Below are positions 48,953-57,751 of a stretch of 64,000 nt of DNA, one piece after another. The stretch is from Mycolicibacterium moriokaense (lineage in GTDB: Bacteria; Actinomycetota; Actinomycetes; Mycobacteriales; Mycobacteriaceae), in contig NZ_QJJU01000014.1 of the NCBI RefSeq assembly GCF_003201655.1, positions 1-64,000 on the forward strand, read 5' to 3'. Below the pieces are notes generated by a model that saw only the letters and a program-made list of their open reading frames with translations, was not told where the DNA came from and ran no database searches. Numbering within the stretch: the first letter of the stretch is position 1; each line of letters begins with the position of its first letter. The position numbers were made by a program, and so were the translations under genes.

Positions 48953-49396
48953 ATGGACGACGAGCAGAGGATTGATCTAGGGGTGTCGTTGTTCATCCCG
49001 TACCGGTACAGCGAAGACCGGATTTTCCAGGCGCTCCTGGACGCCGGATTCGACGACTGGACCCTTGCCCAGTGCCGCGTGTTTCAACGCATCGCCCCGG
49101 ACGGTTCGCGCCTCACAGACCTCGCTGAACAGGCGCAAATGAGCAAGCAGAGCGCGGGCGTGCTGGTCGATCAACTCGAACGTTTGGGCTATGTCCGCCG
49201 GGTCTGCGACCCCGCGGATGGCCGCGCCCGATTGATCGTGATCGAGCAACGTGGCCGGCGGGCCATCGAGGTAGTCACGGCAACACTCGACGAGATCTAC
49301 TCGGAGTGGAAGGCCTACCTTGGTACCCGCAACTTCACACTGTTGCAACAGATCCTGGATCAACTGCGCGAGATCACCGACCCCTACGCGCGGTAA
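48953..49396 (+). CDS. MarR-family regulator
   Basis: 147 residues from ATG 48953. Winged helix around ~55-105 (SRLTDLAEQAQMSKQSAGVLVDQLERLGYVRRV, wing DPADGRARLIVIEQRG), helices for dimerisation at both ends. One cysteine (WTLAQCRVFQRIA) and a second in the wing region (RVCDPADG) could be redox sensors. Divergent from the NmrA-type gene, which it probably controls. GTG 48908 is an earlier alternative start. Confidence 0.85.
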   Translation: MDDEQRIDLGVSLFIPYRYSEDRIFQALLDAGFDDWTLAQCRVFQRIAPDGSRLTDLAEQAQMSKQSAGVLVDQLERLGYVRRVCDPADGRARLIVIEQRGRRAIEVVTATLDEIYSEWKAYLGTRNFTLLQQILDQLREITDPYAR

Positions 49397-49573
49397 AGCC
49401 GCCGCGCCGGGCCACTTCGCCGGCGGCGCGATCTCCGATCACGTCATCACCGCCCTCGACCACTGACGATGGCCGATGATTTCGACAGAACTTGATATCG
49501 CCGATATCCACTGAATCCCGCCGTGTTCATCAGATGAATCAGCCCACAACGCAAGCACACCCGACCATCAGGG

Positions 49574-49590
49574 TACTACCGTCGGTAGTA
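49574..49590. promoter_or_regulatory. BlaI-like perfect palindrome before the small membrane gene
   Basis: TACTACCG-T-CGGTAGTA, a perfect 17-bp palindrome followed by GATC, 30 bp before the start at 49620. Its half-site equals those of the BlaI-type operators in 15-39 kb, so this distant gene may belong to the same regulon. The region 49397-49573 otherwise contains only a copy of the inverted-repeat end (49531-49547). Confidence 0.6.
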
Positions 49591-49619
49591 GATCGAGGTC
49601 TCACAGCGAGGAGTGATCA

Positions 49620-50075
49620 ATGACGGAACGCTCTGCCAAGCAGTCGGTGGACTGGAACCAGGTCTTTCGTTGGGCTGCAACGCTATTTGCCGTTGCCGTC
49701 ACCTTGCATGCCGTTGACCACCTGCGACGTGGCATGGACAGCCTACCGCCGGCGGTAATGATCGCTGGCATGGCGCAGCTCGTCCTAGCAGCAGTCACGG
49801 TCGCACTTGTGATGCTTCGAAACCGCTGGGCACCTCATGCCGCAATTATCATCGGCTTTGTTAGCGCCATCGGATTCACAGTTGCCCACCTCCCGCCAAC
49901 GTGGGGCTTCTTCAGCGATAGTTTCATCAACGCACCGCCATCCGCCCACGTCACCTGGTTCTCATGGGTTACCGCACTATCCGAAATCGTCGCTGACATT
50001 CTGTTTGGACTCGCCGGTATCGCCGTGTTGACCTCACGGGGGCTGCTGAGCGCACAACACCGCCACCCAAAGTGA
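49620..50075 (+). CDS. Hypothetical four-helix membrane protein
   Basis: 151 residues from ATG 49620 (RBS GAGGAG). Four hydrophobic helices with conserved polar residues inside: VTLHAVDHLRRGMD in helix 1, FVSAIGFTVAHLPPTWGFFSDSF in helix 3 and WFSWVTALSEIVADILFG in helix 4. His residues in helices 1 and 3 could bind heme or metal. I do not recognise a characterised family. The palindrome upstream suggests metal/thiol-regulated expression. Confidence 0.65.
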   Translation: MTERSAKQSVDWNQVFRWAATLFAVAVTLHAVDHLRRGMDSLPPAVMIAGMAQLVLAAVTVALVMLRNRWAPHAAIIIGFVSAIGFTVAHLPPTWGFFSDSFINAPPSAHVTWFSWVTALSEIVADILFGLAGIAVLTSRGLLSAQHRHPK

Positions 50076-50188
50076 CCCATACCGTCAGAGCTTCAGCAAA
50101 CTACCGAAACTACCGCGATCCATCGTTCAATCATCAAACAAACTGAACGACAATATCTTTCGCCGCGCTTGGCGTGGGGCGTATCGCA

Positions 50189-50545
50189 TTAGTCGTAGTA
50201 CTGGACGGCGCAGAACTCGTTACCTTCGGGATCGGCGAGGACTATGACAACGCCCTCCGGATACTCGTGGCGTTCGCCTGTGTCACGGCCTCCGAGCGAG
50301 ATAATACGTTCGACCATGGAGTCGATGTCGTCGACGGCAATATCAAGATGGATGCGAACTTTTCCGGATTTGGGTTCGGGGACCGGCTGCAAGTTGATGC
50401 GCGGCTCCTTTTCATGCCTGGGGGCGAGCTCGACCCACCCGGGGAGCCCCGGGCGGGCCTCGCGATCAAGCAGGGCTCCCCAGAACGTGGCCAATCTCGC
50501 CGGATCCGCGCAGTCGATCGTCAGGCCGCTCCATCGAATCCGCAT
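50189..50545 (-). CDS. VOC/glyoxalase-superfamily protein
   Basis: 118 residues from ATG 50545; the longer frame extends into unsupported sequence. One VOC module in two beta-alpha-beta3 halves: RWSGLTIDCADPARLATFWGALLDRE and VRIHLDIAVDDIDSMVERIISLGG, with the end YPEGVVIVLADPEGNEFCAVQ. This is the Glyoxalase_6-type subgroup common in actinobacteria; metal ligand positions are incomplete, so it may bind rather than transform its ligand. Substrate unknown. Confidence 0.8.
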   Translation of the reverse strand: MRIRWSGLTIDCADPARLATFWGALLDREARPGLPGWVELAPRHEKEPRINLQPVPEPKSGKVRIHLDIAVDDIDSMVERIISLGGRDTGERHEYPEGVVIVLADPEGNEFCAVQYYD

Positions 50546-50849
50546 TCCTACATTGGACCATTGGACCGCACAGTCGATCTTTGAGGAGTCCGTTTTAGAT
50601 AGCGACAGGGAGTCGTCATCCGCGCAGTCCGCGACCACGGGAATTGAGTGTCAACCACCGAACATTCGATCGTTCGAAGCCCGGCACCGGGACCATCCTC
50701 ACCGAGATCGCACAGACAGCAATCTGAATGAGCCGCGCTGCACCTTCCAGGCGGCAGCGATAGACAGCCGGAAATCCTGCCGCGCAATCAGCACCATTCC
50801 CCTTGCAAAGCCTCAACAAGGTCGCGATCAACATCGGAGGAATACGGCG

Positions 50850-51100
50850 GAATCGAATATGGCGGGTTACCAGTAAACTACCGCATGTTCGTTACCATCG
50901 TGCAGGGCAACACATTTCGGGATCGAAAATTGTGCCGATAATCTGACTGTTAATGTGATGCGCGCTGTCCCAGCGGTTTTCAGATCGCCGCACCAGATGA
51001 ATCGGCTAGGTGTAGTGGCCGACAAAGCCGATGATCCGGAGCTGCTTCGCCGCGGGGCGCAGTTGCCGAACTTAAAGCTCAACTGCGCCAACGGGATCAA
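50850..51100 (+). other. Mobile-element scar region
   Basis: The stretch 50639-51142 has no intact gene. Around 50855-50990 it carries words that recur near the inverted repeat and at 47389 (CGAATATGGCGGG, GCCGATAATCTGAC). At about 51060-51105 one frame reads AELKAQLRQRDQTMAV and stops, resembling the coiled helper peptide remnant at 1894. It looks like scarring from past recombination. Confidence 0.3.
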
Positions 51101-51142
51101 ACCATGGCGGTCCCACACTGCGAACTCGACTGACTCTACCCC

Positions 51143-51985
51143 TCATCTCTTGAACCGCACCACTCCAGACCATGGCGCGTGGGCCAATTTGCGCGGGTTG
51201 GGATCTGGGAGATAGCCCAGTGGGCGCAACACCCTTGGTAGGCGCTTCCACTGTCCGGCTTGTTTGAGGATTGAGCAGATGGCACCCACGGTCCATCCCT
51301 GTTGCTCGAAGAATGCGACACCGTCGGTCGGTTCGAATGTCATCGGCGCTTTGTCGAGGCTGGGCATCTGTCGCATCATTCTGCGGACGATCGCTGGAGC
51401 GATTACGTCGGTGATCCACTCGCTGATCCCGGCGCGGTGCAGATCCTGCGCGAGGGCTCGGACTTGTTGTCCGCTGAGGTAAAGCAGGAGGCCTTCGGTG
51501 ATTACCAGAGTGTTCTGGGCGGCGTCGGCCGTGTCTGCCAGAAACTCGTTACGGCTCGGTGCATCGGCGAGATCGACGGCCACCCGCGAGAGCCGACAAC
51601 GCGGCGTTTCATCGGCCAGCAGGCGCTGCTTTTCGTTGATGATCCCAGGTAGATCCGCCTCGATCCACTCGGTCGCGGCGGGCAGGTCGAGCCGATATGG
51701 GCGGGTGTCAAAGCCGCTGGCGAGGTTGAGCACTCGATCGCTCCCATTGCGCACGGATTCTCCGACCAGGTCATCGATCAGTTTGGTGCGGGTGACCCAC
51801 CACCACCCGTTGCGCGTGAGCCGCGGCGCCGCTGCGGCAATGGCGCGGCCACGATCGCCGGCAAGGCGGTCGGCAAGTGGATCGTTGAACAGCGCATCAG
51901 GCCGGGCGGATTCGGCAGCACGATAGGCCGCCATCCAACGTGCGGTATCGGACACGTTCGAAATCAGTGGTTCCGGCATGATCAC
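51143..51985 (-). CDS. SAM-dependent methyltransferase, LCM-like (TIGR00027 group)
   Basis: 280 residues. The family opens with SDTARWMAAYRAAESARPDALFNDPLADRLAG, as seen in the many mycobacterial paralogues of this group. SAM motif NLASGFDTRPYRLDLP, the acidic end EADLPGIINEKQRLL and LVITEGLLLYLSGQQV are all present. These methyltransferases modify carboxyl or hydroxyl groups of small molecules; substrates are mostly unknown. It stands alone, ending in the scar region. Confidence 0.88.
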   Translation of the reverse strand: MIMPEPLISNVSDTARWMAAYRAAESARPDALFNDPLADRLAGDRGRAIAAAAPRLTRNGWWWVTRTKLIDDLVGESVRNGSDRVLNLASGFDTRPYRLDLPAATEWIEADLPGIINEKQRLLADETPRCRLSRVAVDLADAPSRNEFLADTADAAQNTLVITEGLLLYLSGQQVRALAQDLHRAGISEWITDVIAPAIVRRMMRQMPSLDKAPMTFEPTDGVAFFEQQGWTVGAICSILKQAGQWKRLPRVLRPLGYLPDPNPRKLAHAPWSGVVRFKR

Positions 51986-52329
51986 CAGCTTTCACCGGAA
52001 TGCCCGGTTTCACTACGGCCTCCAGATAACTTTGCGAAACCGCCAACTGTGATGCGACATGACAAGGTCGTTTTGTCTCAAACTAGCTGGCGGTTGCCAG
52101 CGACGATCCGCAAACAAGATTGCTAGGAGACAACCTCATTTATTTGAGCCGATGATTTGTCCTGCACGCATCGCGAGTTGTCCCAACGGGTTTCGAGGTG
52201 ACGCAGCGAGCGCAGCGCTAAGCGGTGGGATTCATTAGATCAGTCAATCGCTGGCCGACGGCTGGGGCGGGCAAGGCAGCCGGGCGTGTCCAGCAAACAG
52301 TAGTGCTTTGGCTCTACTGCGACGCCGCT

Positions 52330-52341
52330 CCCCCGCCGGGG
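52330..52341 (-). terminator. GC stem after TetR 2
   Basis: CCCC-CGCC-GGGG type hairpin about 30 bp beyond the TetR 2 stop. A nearly identical GCTCCCCCGCCGGGG word follows the thioesterase gene (58481-58495). Confidence 0.35.
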
Positions 52342-52368
52342 ACTGCACTGCTCGGAATCGGGCAGCGG

Positions 52369-52968
52369 TCATTTTCCGTGGGTTTCGATGCGGGCGGCCA
52401 GTACTGTGGTCCATTCGTTGAGGTATTGGTCGTCCGGGATGTGGAGGTTGGGCTCGCGGAACAGGCCAGTGGCGAACCGTGCGCCGAGGATGCCGTTGAC
52501 ACCCAGCGCAGCGAGGACGGCACAGTGCTGCTTGCTGAGTGCAGGTCCCCATGCGGTGATCCAGTCGGCGAGTTCGGCGGTGAGTCCGTCGATGAGGGCG
52601 GCGTATGCGGTGTCGAGGCGGGGTGACAGTCCGGCCGGTGTGCGAGCGGCGATCTGAAGTAGTTCAAGCTCCTGGTCGATGACGGTCAGCAGGTAGCGCC
52701 CGAGCACGGTCAATTCTGAGCGCAGGTCGTCAAGACCGGCGAACAACGCGCGGATATCGTGCATGGCCCGTCGGCGGTCAAGTTGACGGTCAATGCCGGC
52801 GTCTAAGAGTGCCTCCTTGGATTCGAAATGCCGGTAGAGGGCTCCCGATCCAGGTGAGAGCCCGGCCGCAGCTTCGATCTGGGAGACGCTGGTGGCTTCA
52901 AATCCCTTGGTACTGAATAACCGCATCGCCTCGGTGACGAGCCGTTCGCGTGTGGGGGCGGGCGCCAT
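52369..52968 (-). CDS. TetR-family regulator 2 (paired with AarF 2)
   Basis: 199 residues from ATG 52968 (RBS AAGGAG). HTH TRERLVTEAMRLFSTKGFEATSVSQIEAAAGLSPGSGALYRHFESKEALLDAGIDRQLDR in order. Sequence identity to TetR 1 is high along the whole length, including LGRYLLTVIDQELELLQI. It is divergent from AarF 2, the same arrangement as TetR 1 and AarF 1, so the module was duplicated as a unit. Confidence 0.9.
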   Translation of the reverse strand: MAPAPTRERLVTEAMRLFSTKGFEATSVSQIEAAAGLSPGSGALYRHFESKEALLDAGIDRQLDRRRAMHDIRALFAGLDDLRSELTVLGRYLLTVIDQELELLQIAARTPAGLSPRLDTAYAALIDGLTAELADWITAWGPALSKQHCAVLAALGVNGILGARFATGLFREPNLHIPDDQYLNEWTTVLAARIETHGK

Positions 52969-53047
52969 CGTTGACTCCTTGCAAGCGATCACTTACTGTG
53001 TGTACGAGTCTACTTTACAACTTTTAGGCGCTGACGGGAGTGATTAA

Positions 53048-54460
53048 ATGCCGGACCGGGACAGCCACATTCCGCGCGGGCGGGCCCGGCGCACGATGCC
53101 GTTGGCCGGGTTTACCACGCGGGCGGCAGCAGGGCGACTGGTCGCTGGGATACGGGAGAAAGCGGGCAGCGACGGCGCGGTCGGGCGGTTTCACGAGCGC
53201 ACCGCCGAGCGCTACGCCGAGCTGCTCGGTCACTCCAAGGGCGCGCTGATGAAGGTCGGGCAGTTGATCTCGACGATCGACATGCAGGGTGTGGGGACGG
53301 GCGGATTCGCGCCGTATCAGCAGGCGCTGATTCGTCTGCAGTCCGACGCCCCGCCGATGGCGCCGCCGCTGGTGCGCGAGGTGCTTGATGCCGAACTCGG
53401 CTCCGCGGCTGAGCAGTTCGCCGACTTTTGCGAAGAGCCGATGGCTGCGGCGTCGATTGGTCAGGTGCACCGAGCCGTCCTACGCGATGGCCGCCAGGTC
53501 GCGGTCAAGATTCAGTACCCCGGTGTGGCCCAGGCGATTCGCGAAGACTTGGCCAACACCGAGCTGGTGGCGACATTCGCGCGCTTCGCGACATCAGCAT
53601 CCGGAATCATGTTCGATCCGCGCACGCTAGCGCGTGAGCTGACAATGCGGATCGGCGAGGAGGTCGATTACCAGCGTGAGGCGGCGATGATCGAGGCGTT
53701 CAGCGACCTCTACCGCGGCCATCCGTTCATCCGCGTCCCCGACGTTGTGCCGCAGACATCTACCGATCGCGTGCTGACAATGACCTATCTCGACGGGGTG
53801 GACTGGGCCGCCGCGCAACAAGCCGAGCAGGAACTGAAGAACAGCTGGGCTGAAGCAATCCTGCGGTTCGGCTACGGCAACATTCGCCACGCCAACCTGC
53901 TGCACGCTGATCCGCATCCCGGCAACTACCGCTTCTGCCCCGACGGCACCGTGGGCTTCGTCGATTTCGGCTGCGTCAAGATTCTTCCCGAGCGGCTGCG
54001 CCGACTGTGGGTCACGATCATGCGCGCGGTCATCGACGGACGCATCGAAGATATTCGCGCGACCGTAGTGGAGGCCGGCTTCATCACCGAGGACTCCACA
54101 CTGACAGGTGAAGAGCTGTACGAGTTCTATTCACAGGTGTTCTGCGAGATCGTCATCGCCCCCCAGCCGGCAACCTACTCATCGGAAAGCGGCGCGCGCA
54201 CCGCGCGCCGGCTGTTCGGTCTGGATTCCACGAACCCCTTGTCCCGTATGACTGTTGCCGCGGACTACGTGTTCGTGCCGCGCGTCCATCAAGCCTGGAG
54301 CAACGTGTGCGGCGGCCTGAACGCGACGCTGCACGCCCGGGCGATCGCCGATGACATGGACGACGTCGCCGAACCCATCACCGATCTCGGCGAGCAACAC
54401 CACGCGTGGCTGCGCGAGCGCGGCCTGCCAGGAGCTTTGGATCATCATGACCACCCCTGA
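53048..54460 (+). CDS. AarF/UbiB-family (ABC1) atypical kinase 2
   Basis: 470 residues. KxGQ motif intact (LMKVGQLISTID), Ala-rich loop AAASIGQVHRA, lysine in VAVKIQYPGVAQAI, HADPHPGNYRF and VDFGCVKIL. The common N-terminus ARRTMPLAGFTTRAA is shared by all three copies. Its stop overlaps the P450 start by 14 nt, so the two are co-translated. ABC1 kinases support quinone or terpenoid-lipid steps and here could energise or regulate the P450 pathway. Confidence 0.9.
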   Translation: MPDRDSHIPRGRARRTMPLAGFTTRAAAGRLVAGIREKAGSDGAVGRFHERTAERYAELLGHSKGALMKVGQLISTIDMQGVGTGGFAPYQQALIRLQSDAPPMAPPLVREVLDAELGSAAEQFADFCEEPMAAASIGQVHRAVLRDGRQVAVKIQYPGVAQAIREDLANTELVATFARFATSASGIMFDPRTLARELTMRIGEEVDYQREAAMIEAFSDLYRGHPFIRVPDVVPQTSTDRVLTMTYLDGVDWAAAQQAEQELKNSWAEAILRFGYGNIRHANLLHADPHPGNYRFCPDGTVGFVDFGCVKILPERLRRLWVTIMRAVIDGRIEDIRATVVEAGFITEDSTLTGEELYEFYSQVFCEIVIAPQPATYSSESGARTARRLFGLDSTNPLSRMTVAADYVFVPRVHQAWSNVCGGLNATLHARAIADDMDDVAEPITDLGEQHHAWLRERGLPGALDHHDHP

Positions 54461-55628
54461 CGTCACCGCGCCGCGGTTGCCGTGGGATGCCGCAGATCCG
54501 TACCCGTTCTACGAGTCCCGTCGCCGCGACGGCGACGTGGTGTGGGACGAAACCGCCCAGGCCTGGCTGGTGCTGGGCTACCACGCCGCCCGCGAGGTCC
54601 TGGCGGGACCGGACTGGATCAGCGATCCCCGCACCAACCGCGCCAACGCTGAAGCCCTGAAGTTCCTCAATCCCCAATTCGTCGACGCCAGCATGCTGTT
54701 CACCGACGGCCTCCCCCACGTCAGGCTGCGCGGCGCCGTGCGCGACGTATTCACCCGGTCCTTCATCAGCGGACTCACCGAGGGAGTCGAGTCGATCTGC
54801 GCCGACGCCGTGGCGGCCGTCGTGACCGGCGACGACTTTGACGTCATGTCCCAGATCGCGCTGCCGCTGCCGATAGCCGTCATCGGCGCATGGCTGGGCC
54901 TGGACGCCGACCAGTGCGCCGCACTGCGCGAGCACTCCCCCACGATCATCCGAATCCTCGGCGGCTTCGCCGACGACGACGAACTGGAAGCCGGCCTGGC
55001 CGCGTCGGCCGCGCTGATCGCCGACTTCCTGCCCGCCGCCGCCGACCGGCGCACCAACCCCGGCGATGACCTATTGAGTTTCATCGCCTCCGACCCTGAC
55101 CTGACCCTCGACGAGGTCGTCGTCACGGCGATCCTCATCGCGGTAGCCGGCCACGAAACCACCGCCAACCTGCTCGGCGCCAGCCTCATCCGGCTGCTCA
55201 CCCCCGACCCCGACGGCACCCGCCTCGCCGACCGGATCGACCCCGACGACCCCGCTGTGATCACCGAATTGCTGCGCCTGGACTCACCGGTACAAGCAAC
55301 TGGGCGCACCGCCACCGCACACCAGACGCTCAACGGTGTCGAAATCTGCTGTGGTGACGCCGTTTTGGTGTGCATTGCGGCGGCTAACCGTGACACACAC
55401 GTCTACGACCGTCCGGATCAGTTCCAGCGCGGCCGTACAGGACCGGCACCTATCGCCTTCGGCCACGGCGCACACTACTGCCTGGGTGCCCACCTAGCGC
55501 GACTGGAATCGACGGCCGCGCTGCGCCACATCCTGCAACGACGACCAGTCCTTGCCGGCAGTGTTGCGTGGCGTGACACCCCCGCCATCCGCGGCCCACT
55601 GACCGTCCCCGCCCAATTCACTACCTAG
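54447..55628 (+). CDS. Cytochrome P450
   Basis: 393 residues from ATG 54447. All class I bacterial P450 motifs are intact: I-helix AGHETTANLLG, the ExxR helix (ELLRLDSPVQATGR, where the motif residues read E and R around it), and heme-binding loop FGHGAHYCLGAHLARLE with the thiolate cysteine. The N-terminal part (LPWDAADPYPFYESRRRDG) matches the stub after AarF 3. No ferredoxin gene is close. It lies between AarF 2 and AarF 3 with an overlap on one side and an 11-bp gap on the other, so all three form an operon. Confidence 0.92.
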   Translation: MTTPDVTAPRLPWDAADPYPFYESRRRDGDVVWDETAQAWLVLGYHAAREVLAGPDWISDPRTNRANAEALKFLNPQFVDASMLFTDGLPHVRLRGAVRDVFTRSFISGLTEGVESICADAVAAVVTGDDFDVMSQIALPLPIAVIGAWLGLDADQCAALREHSPTIIRILGGFADDDELEAGLAASAALIADFLPAAADRRTNPGDDLLSFIASDPDLTLDEVVVTAILIAVAGHETTANLLGASLIRLLTPDPDGTRLADRIDPDDPAVITELLRLDSPVQATGRTATAHQTLNGVEICCGDAVLVCIAAANRDTHVYDRPDQFQRGRTGPAPIAFGHGAHYCLGAHLARLESTAALRHILQRRPVLAGSVAWRDTPAIRGPLTVPAQFTT

Positions 55629-55639
55629 GAACCGGATCC

Positions 55640-57055
55640 ATGGGCTACGACGACAAACCGCTACCGACTGGGCGCATCCGGCGCACGATGCCGCTGGCCG
55701 GGTTTACTGCGCGGGCGGCCGGCGGTCGGATCGTCGCCGGCTTGCGGGAACGAGCCGGCAGCGACGGGGCGGTCGAGCGGTTTCACGAGCGCACCGCTGA
55801 GCGTTACGCCGAGCTGCTCGGCCACTCGAAGGGTGCGTTGATGAAGGTCGGGCAGATCATGTCGATGATCGACGCCAGCGCGCTGGGCACAGGCGGGTTC
55901 TCGCCGTACCAGAAGGCCATGAACCGACTACAGACCGACGCTCCATCGATGCATCCCGACCTCGTGCGTGAAGTCCTCGACGCCGAACTCGGCTCCGCCG
56001 TCGATCAGTTCGCCGAGTTCGATGCTGAGCCGATGGCCGCCGCATCGATCGGTCAGGTTCACCGCGCCCTCCTACGCGATGGTCGCCAGGTTGCCGTCAA
56101 GATCCAGTATCCCGGTGTGGCCCAAGCCATCCGCGACGATCTGGCCAATACCGAGCTGTTGACGACGTTTCTGCGGTTCGCGACCTCGGCGTCGGGGATG
56201 ACGGCCGACGTTCGCGCCGTGGCGCGCGAGGCAGCGGCGCGGATCTCCGAAGAGGTCGACTATCGGCACGAAGCGGCCATGATCGCGGACTTCAGTGAGC
56301 TCTATCGTGATCACCCGTTCATCCGCGTACCCGAGGTCATTGATGAGGCATCAGGTGACCGGGTGTTAACGATGACATACCTCGACGGGATGGACTGGAC
56401 GGCAGCCCAACACGCCGAGCAGGACCTGAAAAACACCTGGGCCGAGGCCATATCGCGGTTCAACTTCGGCAGCTTCCGCCATGCGAACCTGCTGCACGCC
56501 GACCCCCACCCCGGCAACTACCGTTTCAACACCGACGGCACCGTCGGATTCCTCGACTTTGGCTGCGTGAAGATCCTGCCCGAACCACAGCGCTGGCGAC
56601 TGGTCGCGATGACCCGCGCCGTACAGGAAGGCCGCAAAGACGACCTACGCGAGCTCCTGGTGCAGATGGGCTTCGTCAGCGCCGACTCCGACCTCACCGC
56701 TGACGAGGTGTATGAGTGGCAATCACAAATCCTTTACGAGTCAGCGGTGGCGCCGCAACCAGTGACCTTCACACCCGAGACGACCCGGCGGACCATCCGC
56801 GGGATATTCGACATCCGTGATCCTGACCATCCGCTAGCCCGCATGAACACCCCCGACGACTTCGTTTTCCTCTCGCGCGTCCAGCTTGCCGTCGGCAGCA
56901 TGTACGGGGCTCTGCGTGTGACGGCGCCGGCCCGGGCCATCGTCGACGACATGGACGGAATCGCCGAACCCATCACCGAACTCGGCAAGCTGCACCACGC
57001 GTGGGTCCGCGAACGCGGCCTGCCCTCAGCATTGGAGCACCATGACCACATCTGA
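55640..57055 (+). CDS. AarF/UbiB-family (ABC1) atypical kinase 3
   Basis: 471 residues. KxGQ intact (LMKVGQIMSMID), AAASIGQVHRA, VAVKIQYPGVAQAI, HADPHPGNYRF and LDFGCVKILP. It is more similar to AarF 2 than to AarF 1 and follows the P450 gene by 11 bp. Its last codons overlap the start of a P450 stub exactly as AarF 2 overlaps the P450, which shows that AarF plus P450 was the duplicated unit. Confidence 0.9.
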   Translation: MGYDDKPLPTGRIRRTMPLAGFTARAAGGRIVAGLRERAGSDGAVERFHERTAERYAELLGHSKGALMKVGQIMSMIDASALGTGGFSPYQKAMNRLQTDAPSMHPDLVREVLDAELGSAVDQFAEFDAEPMAAASIGQVHRALLRDGRQVAVKIQYPGVAQAIRDDLANTELLTTFLRFATSASGMTADVRAVAREAAARISEEVDYRHEAAMIADFSELYRDHPFIRVPEVIDEASGDRVLTMTYLDGMDWTAAQHAEQDLKNTWAEAISRFNFGSFRHANLLHADPHPGNYRFNTDGTVGFLDFGCVKILPEPQRWRLVAMTRAVQEGRKDDLRELLVQMGFVSADSDLTADEVYEWQSQILYESAVAPQPVTFTPETTRRTIRGIFDIRDPDHPLARMNTPDDFVFLSRVQLAVGSMYGALRVTAPARAIVDDMDGIAEPITELGKLHHAWVRERGLPSALEHHDHI

Positions 57056-57095
57056 AATCGCCACCCCGAAACTGCCGTGGGCCGCTCTGGGATAG
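57042..57095 (+). pseudogene. Residual start of a deleted P450 gene
   Basis: 17 codons, beginning MTTSEIATPKLPWAALG, then a stop. The intact P450 begins MTTPDVTAPRLPWDAADP, so this is the N-terminus of a second P450 cut off after the LPW motif. Confidence 0.8.
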
Positions 57096-57105
57096 GCGCT
57101 CGACT

Positions 57106-57597
57106 CTAGGGCGACGACCTCGTCGGCGGTTCAAGCGCGACTAGCGGGATCGTCCGGGACGGAGGTACACGTCGGGCGTATCGGCGCCAGTGGCTGGTGT
57201 AGTCGAGCGCTCGCGGCCAAAGCGTTCGATGTTCCTCAGCAGTGAGTTCCCTGGCGGTCATTTCGACTCGGCGTGTGCCGATTTGGACGGTGACTGACGG
57301 GTGTGCGCGCAGGTTGTGGAGCCAAGCTGGGTTCTCCGGGTGGCCCCCTTTGGCCGCGACGACGATATAGCGATCCCCGTCGGGCATGTAGCACAAGGGC
57401 GTCGTCCTCGGCGTTCCGCTCTTCGCTCCGACATGGTCGAGCAGCAGCATCGGAGGGGTCAGCGGCACGTGCTGGCCAAGGCGTCCGCCACTGGCCCGAT
57501 AGATCAGAACGTGACCGCGCACGAGATGACGAACGACACTCCACGAGCGATCAATGACCCGCATCAGCAGTTCCACTGGTGACACCCATATGACCAT
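57106..57597 (-). CDS. Deazaflavin(F420)-dependent nitroreductase/Ddn-like protein
   Basis: 163 residues from ATG 57597. Split beta-barrel family features: GHVLIYRASGGRLGQHV, LLLDHVGAKSGTPRTTPLCYMPDGDRYIVVAAKGGHPENPAWLHNL, which is the conserved F420-binding core of the DDN family, then VTVQIGTRRVEMTAREL. These proteins reduce quinones or nitro compounds with F420H2. The family is typical of mycobacteria. It is divergent from TetR 3 with a strong palindrome between. Confidence 0.9.
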   Translation of the reverse strand: MVIWVSPVELLMRVIDRSWSVVRHLVRGHVLIYRASGGRLGQHVPLTPPMLLLDHVGAKSGTPRTTPLCYMPDGDRYIVVAAKGGHPENPAWLHNLRAHPSVTVQIGTRRVEMTARELTAEEHRTLWPRALDYTSHWRRYARRVPPSRTIPLVALEPPTRSSP

Positions 57598-57652
57598 CCC
57601 CCGATCACCCGCGGACCCGCGCGCTTCCATCGTTGGTTCAACGTGAACAAGA

Positions 57653-57676
57653 AAAGGGTACTCACGAGTACCCTTT
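57653..57676. promoter_or_regulatory. TetR operator between Ddn-like and TetR 3 genes
   Basis: AAAGGGTACTC-AC-GAGTACCCTTT, a perfect 11-bp inverted repeat with a 2-bp centre. It sits between the divergent genes and is the likely site of TetR 3. Confidence 0.75.
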
Positions 57677-57751
57677 CTGTATAGACCCCGACGTCTTATC
57701 GGACGTCATGCCGTGCTGGCGGACGAGGGTGCACCAAACAGGAAGACAGAT

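Noticed and set aside
50548..50876. Frames between the VOC gene and the methyltransferase
   Set aside because: Short, overlapping on both strands, without RBS or domain; treated as a scar region.
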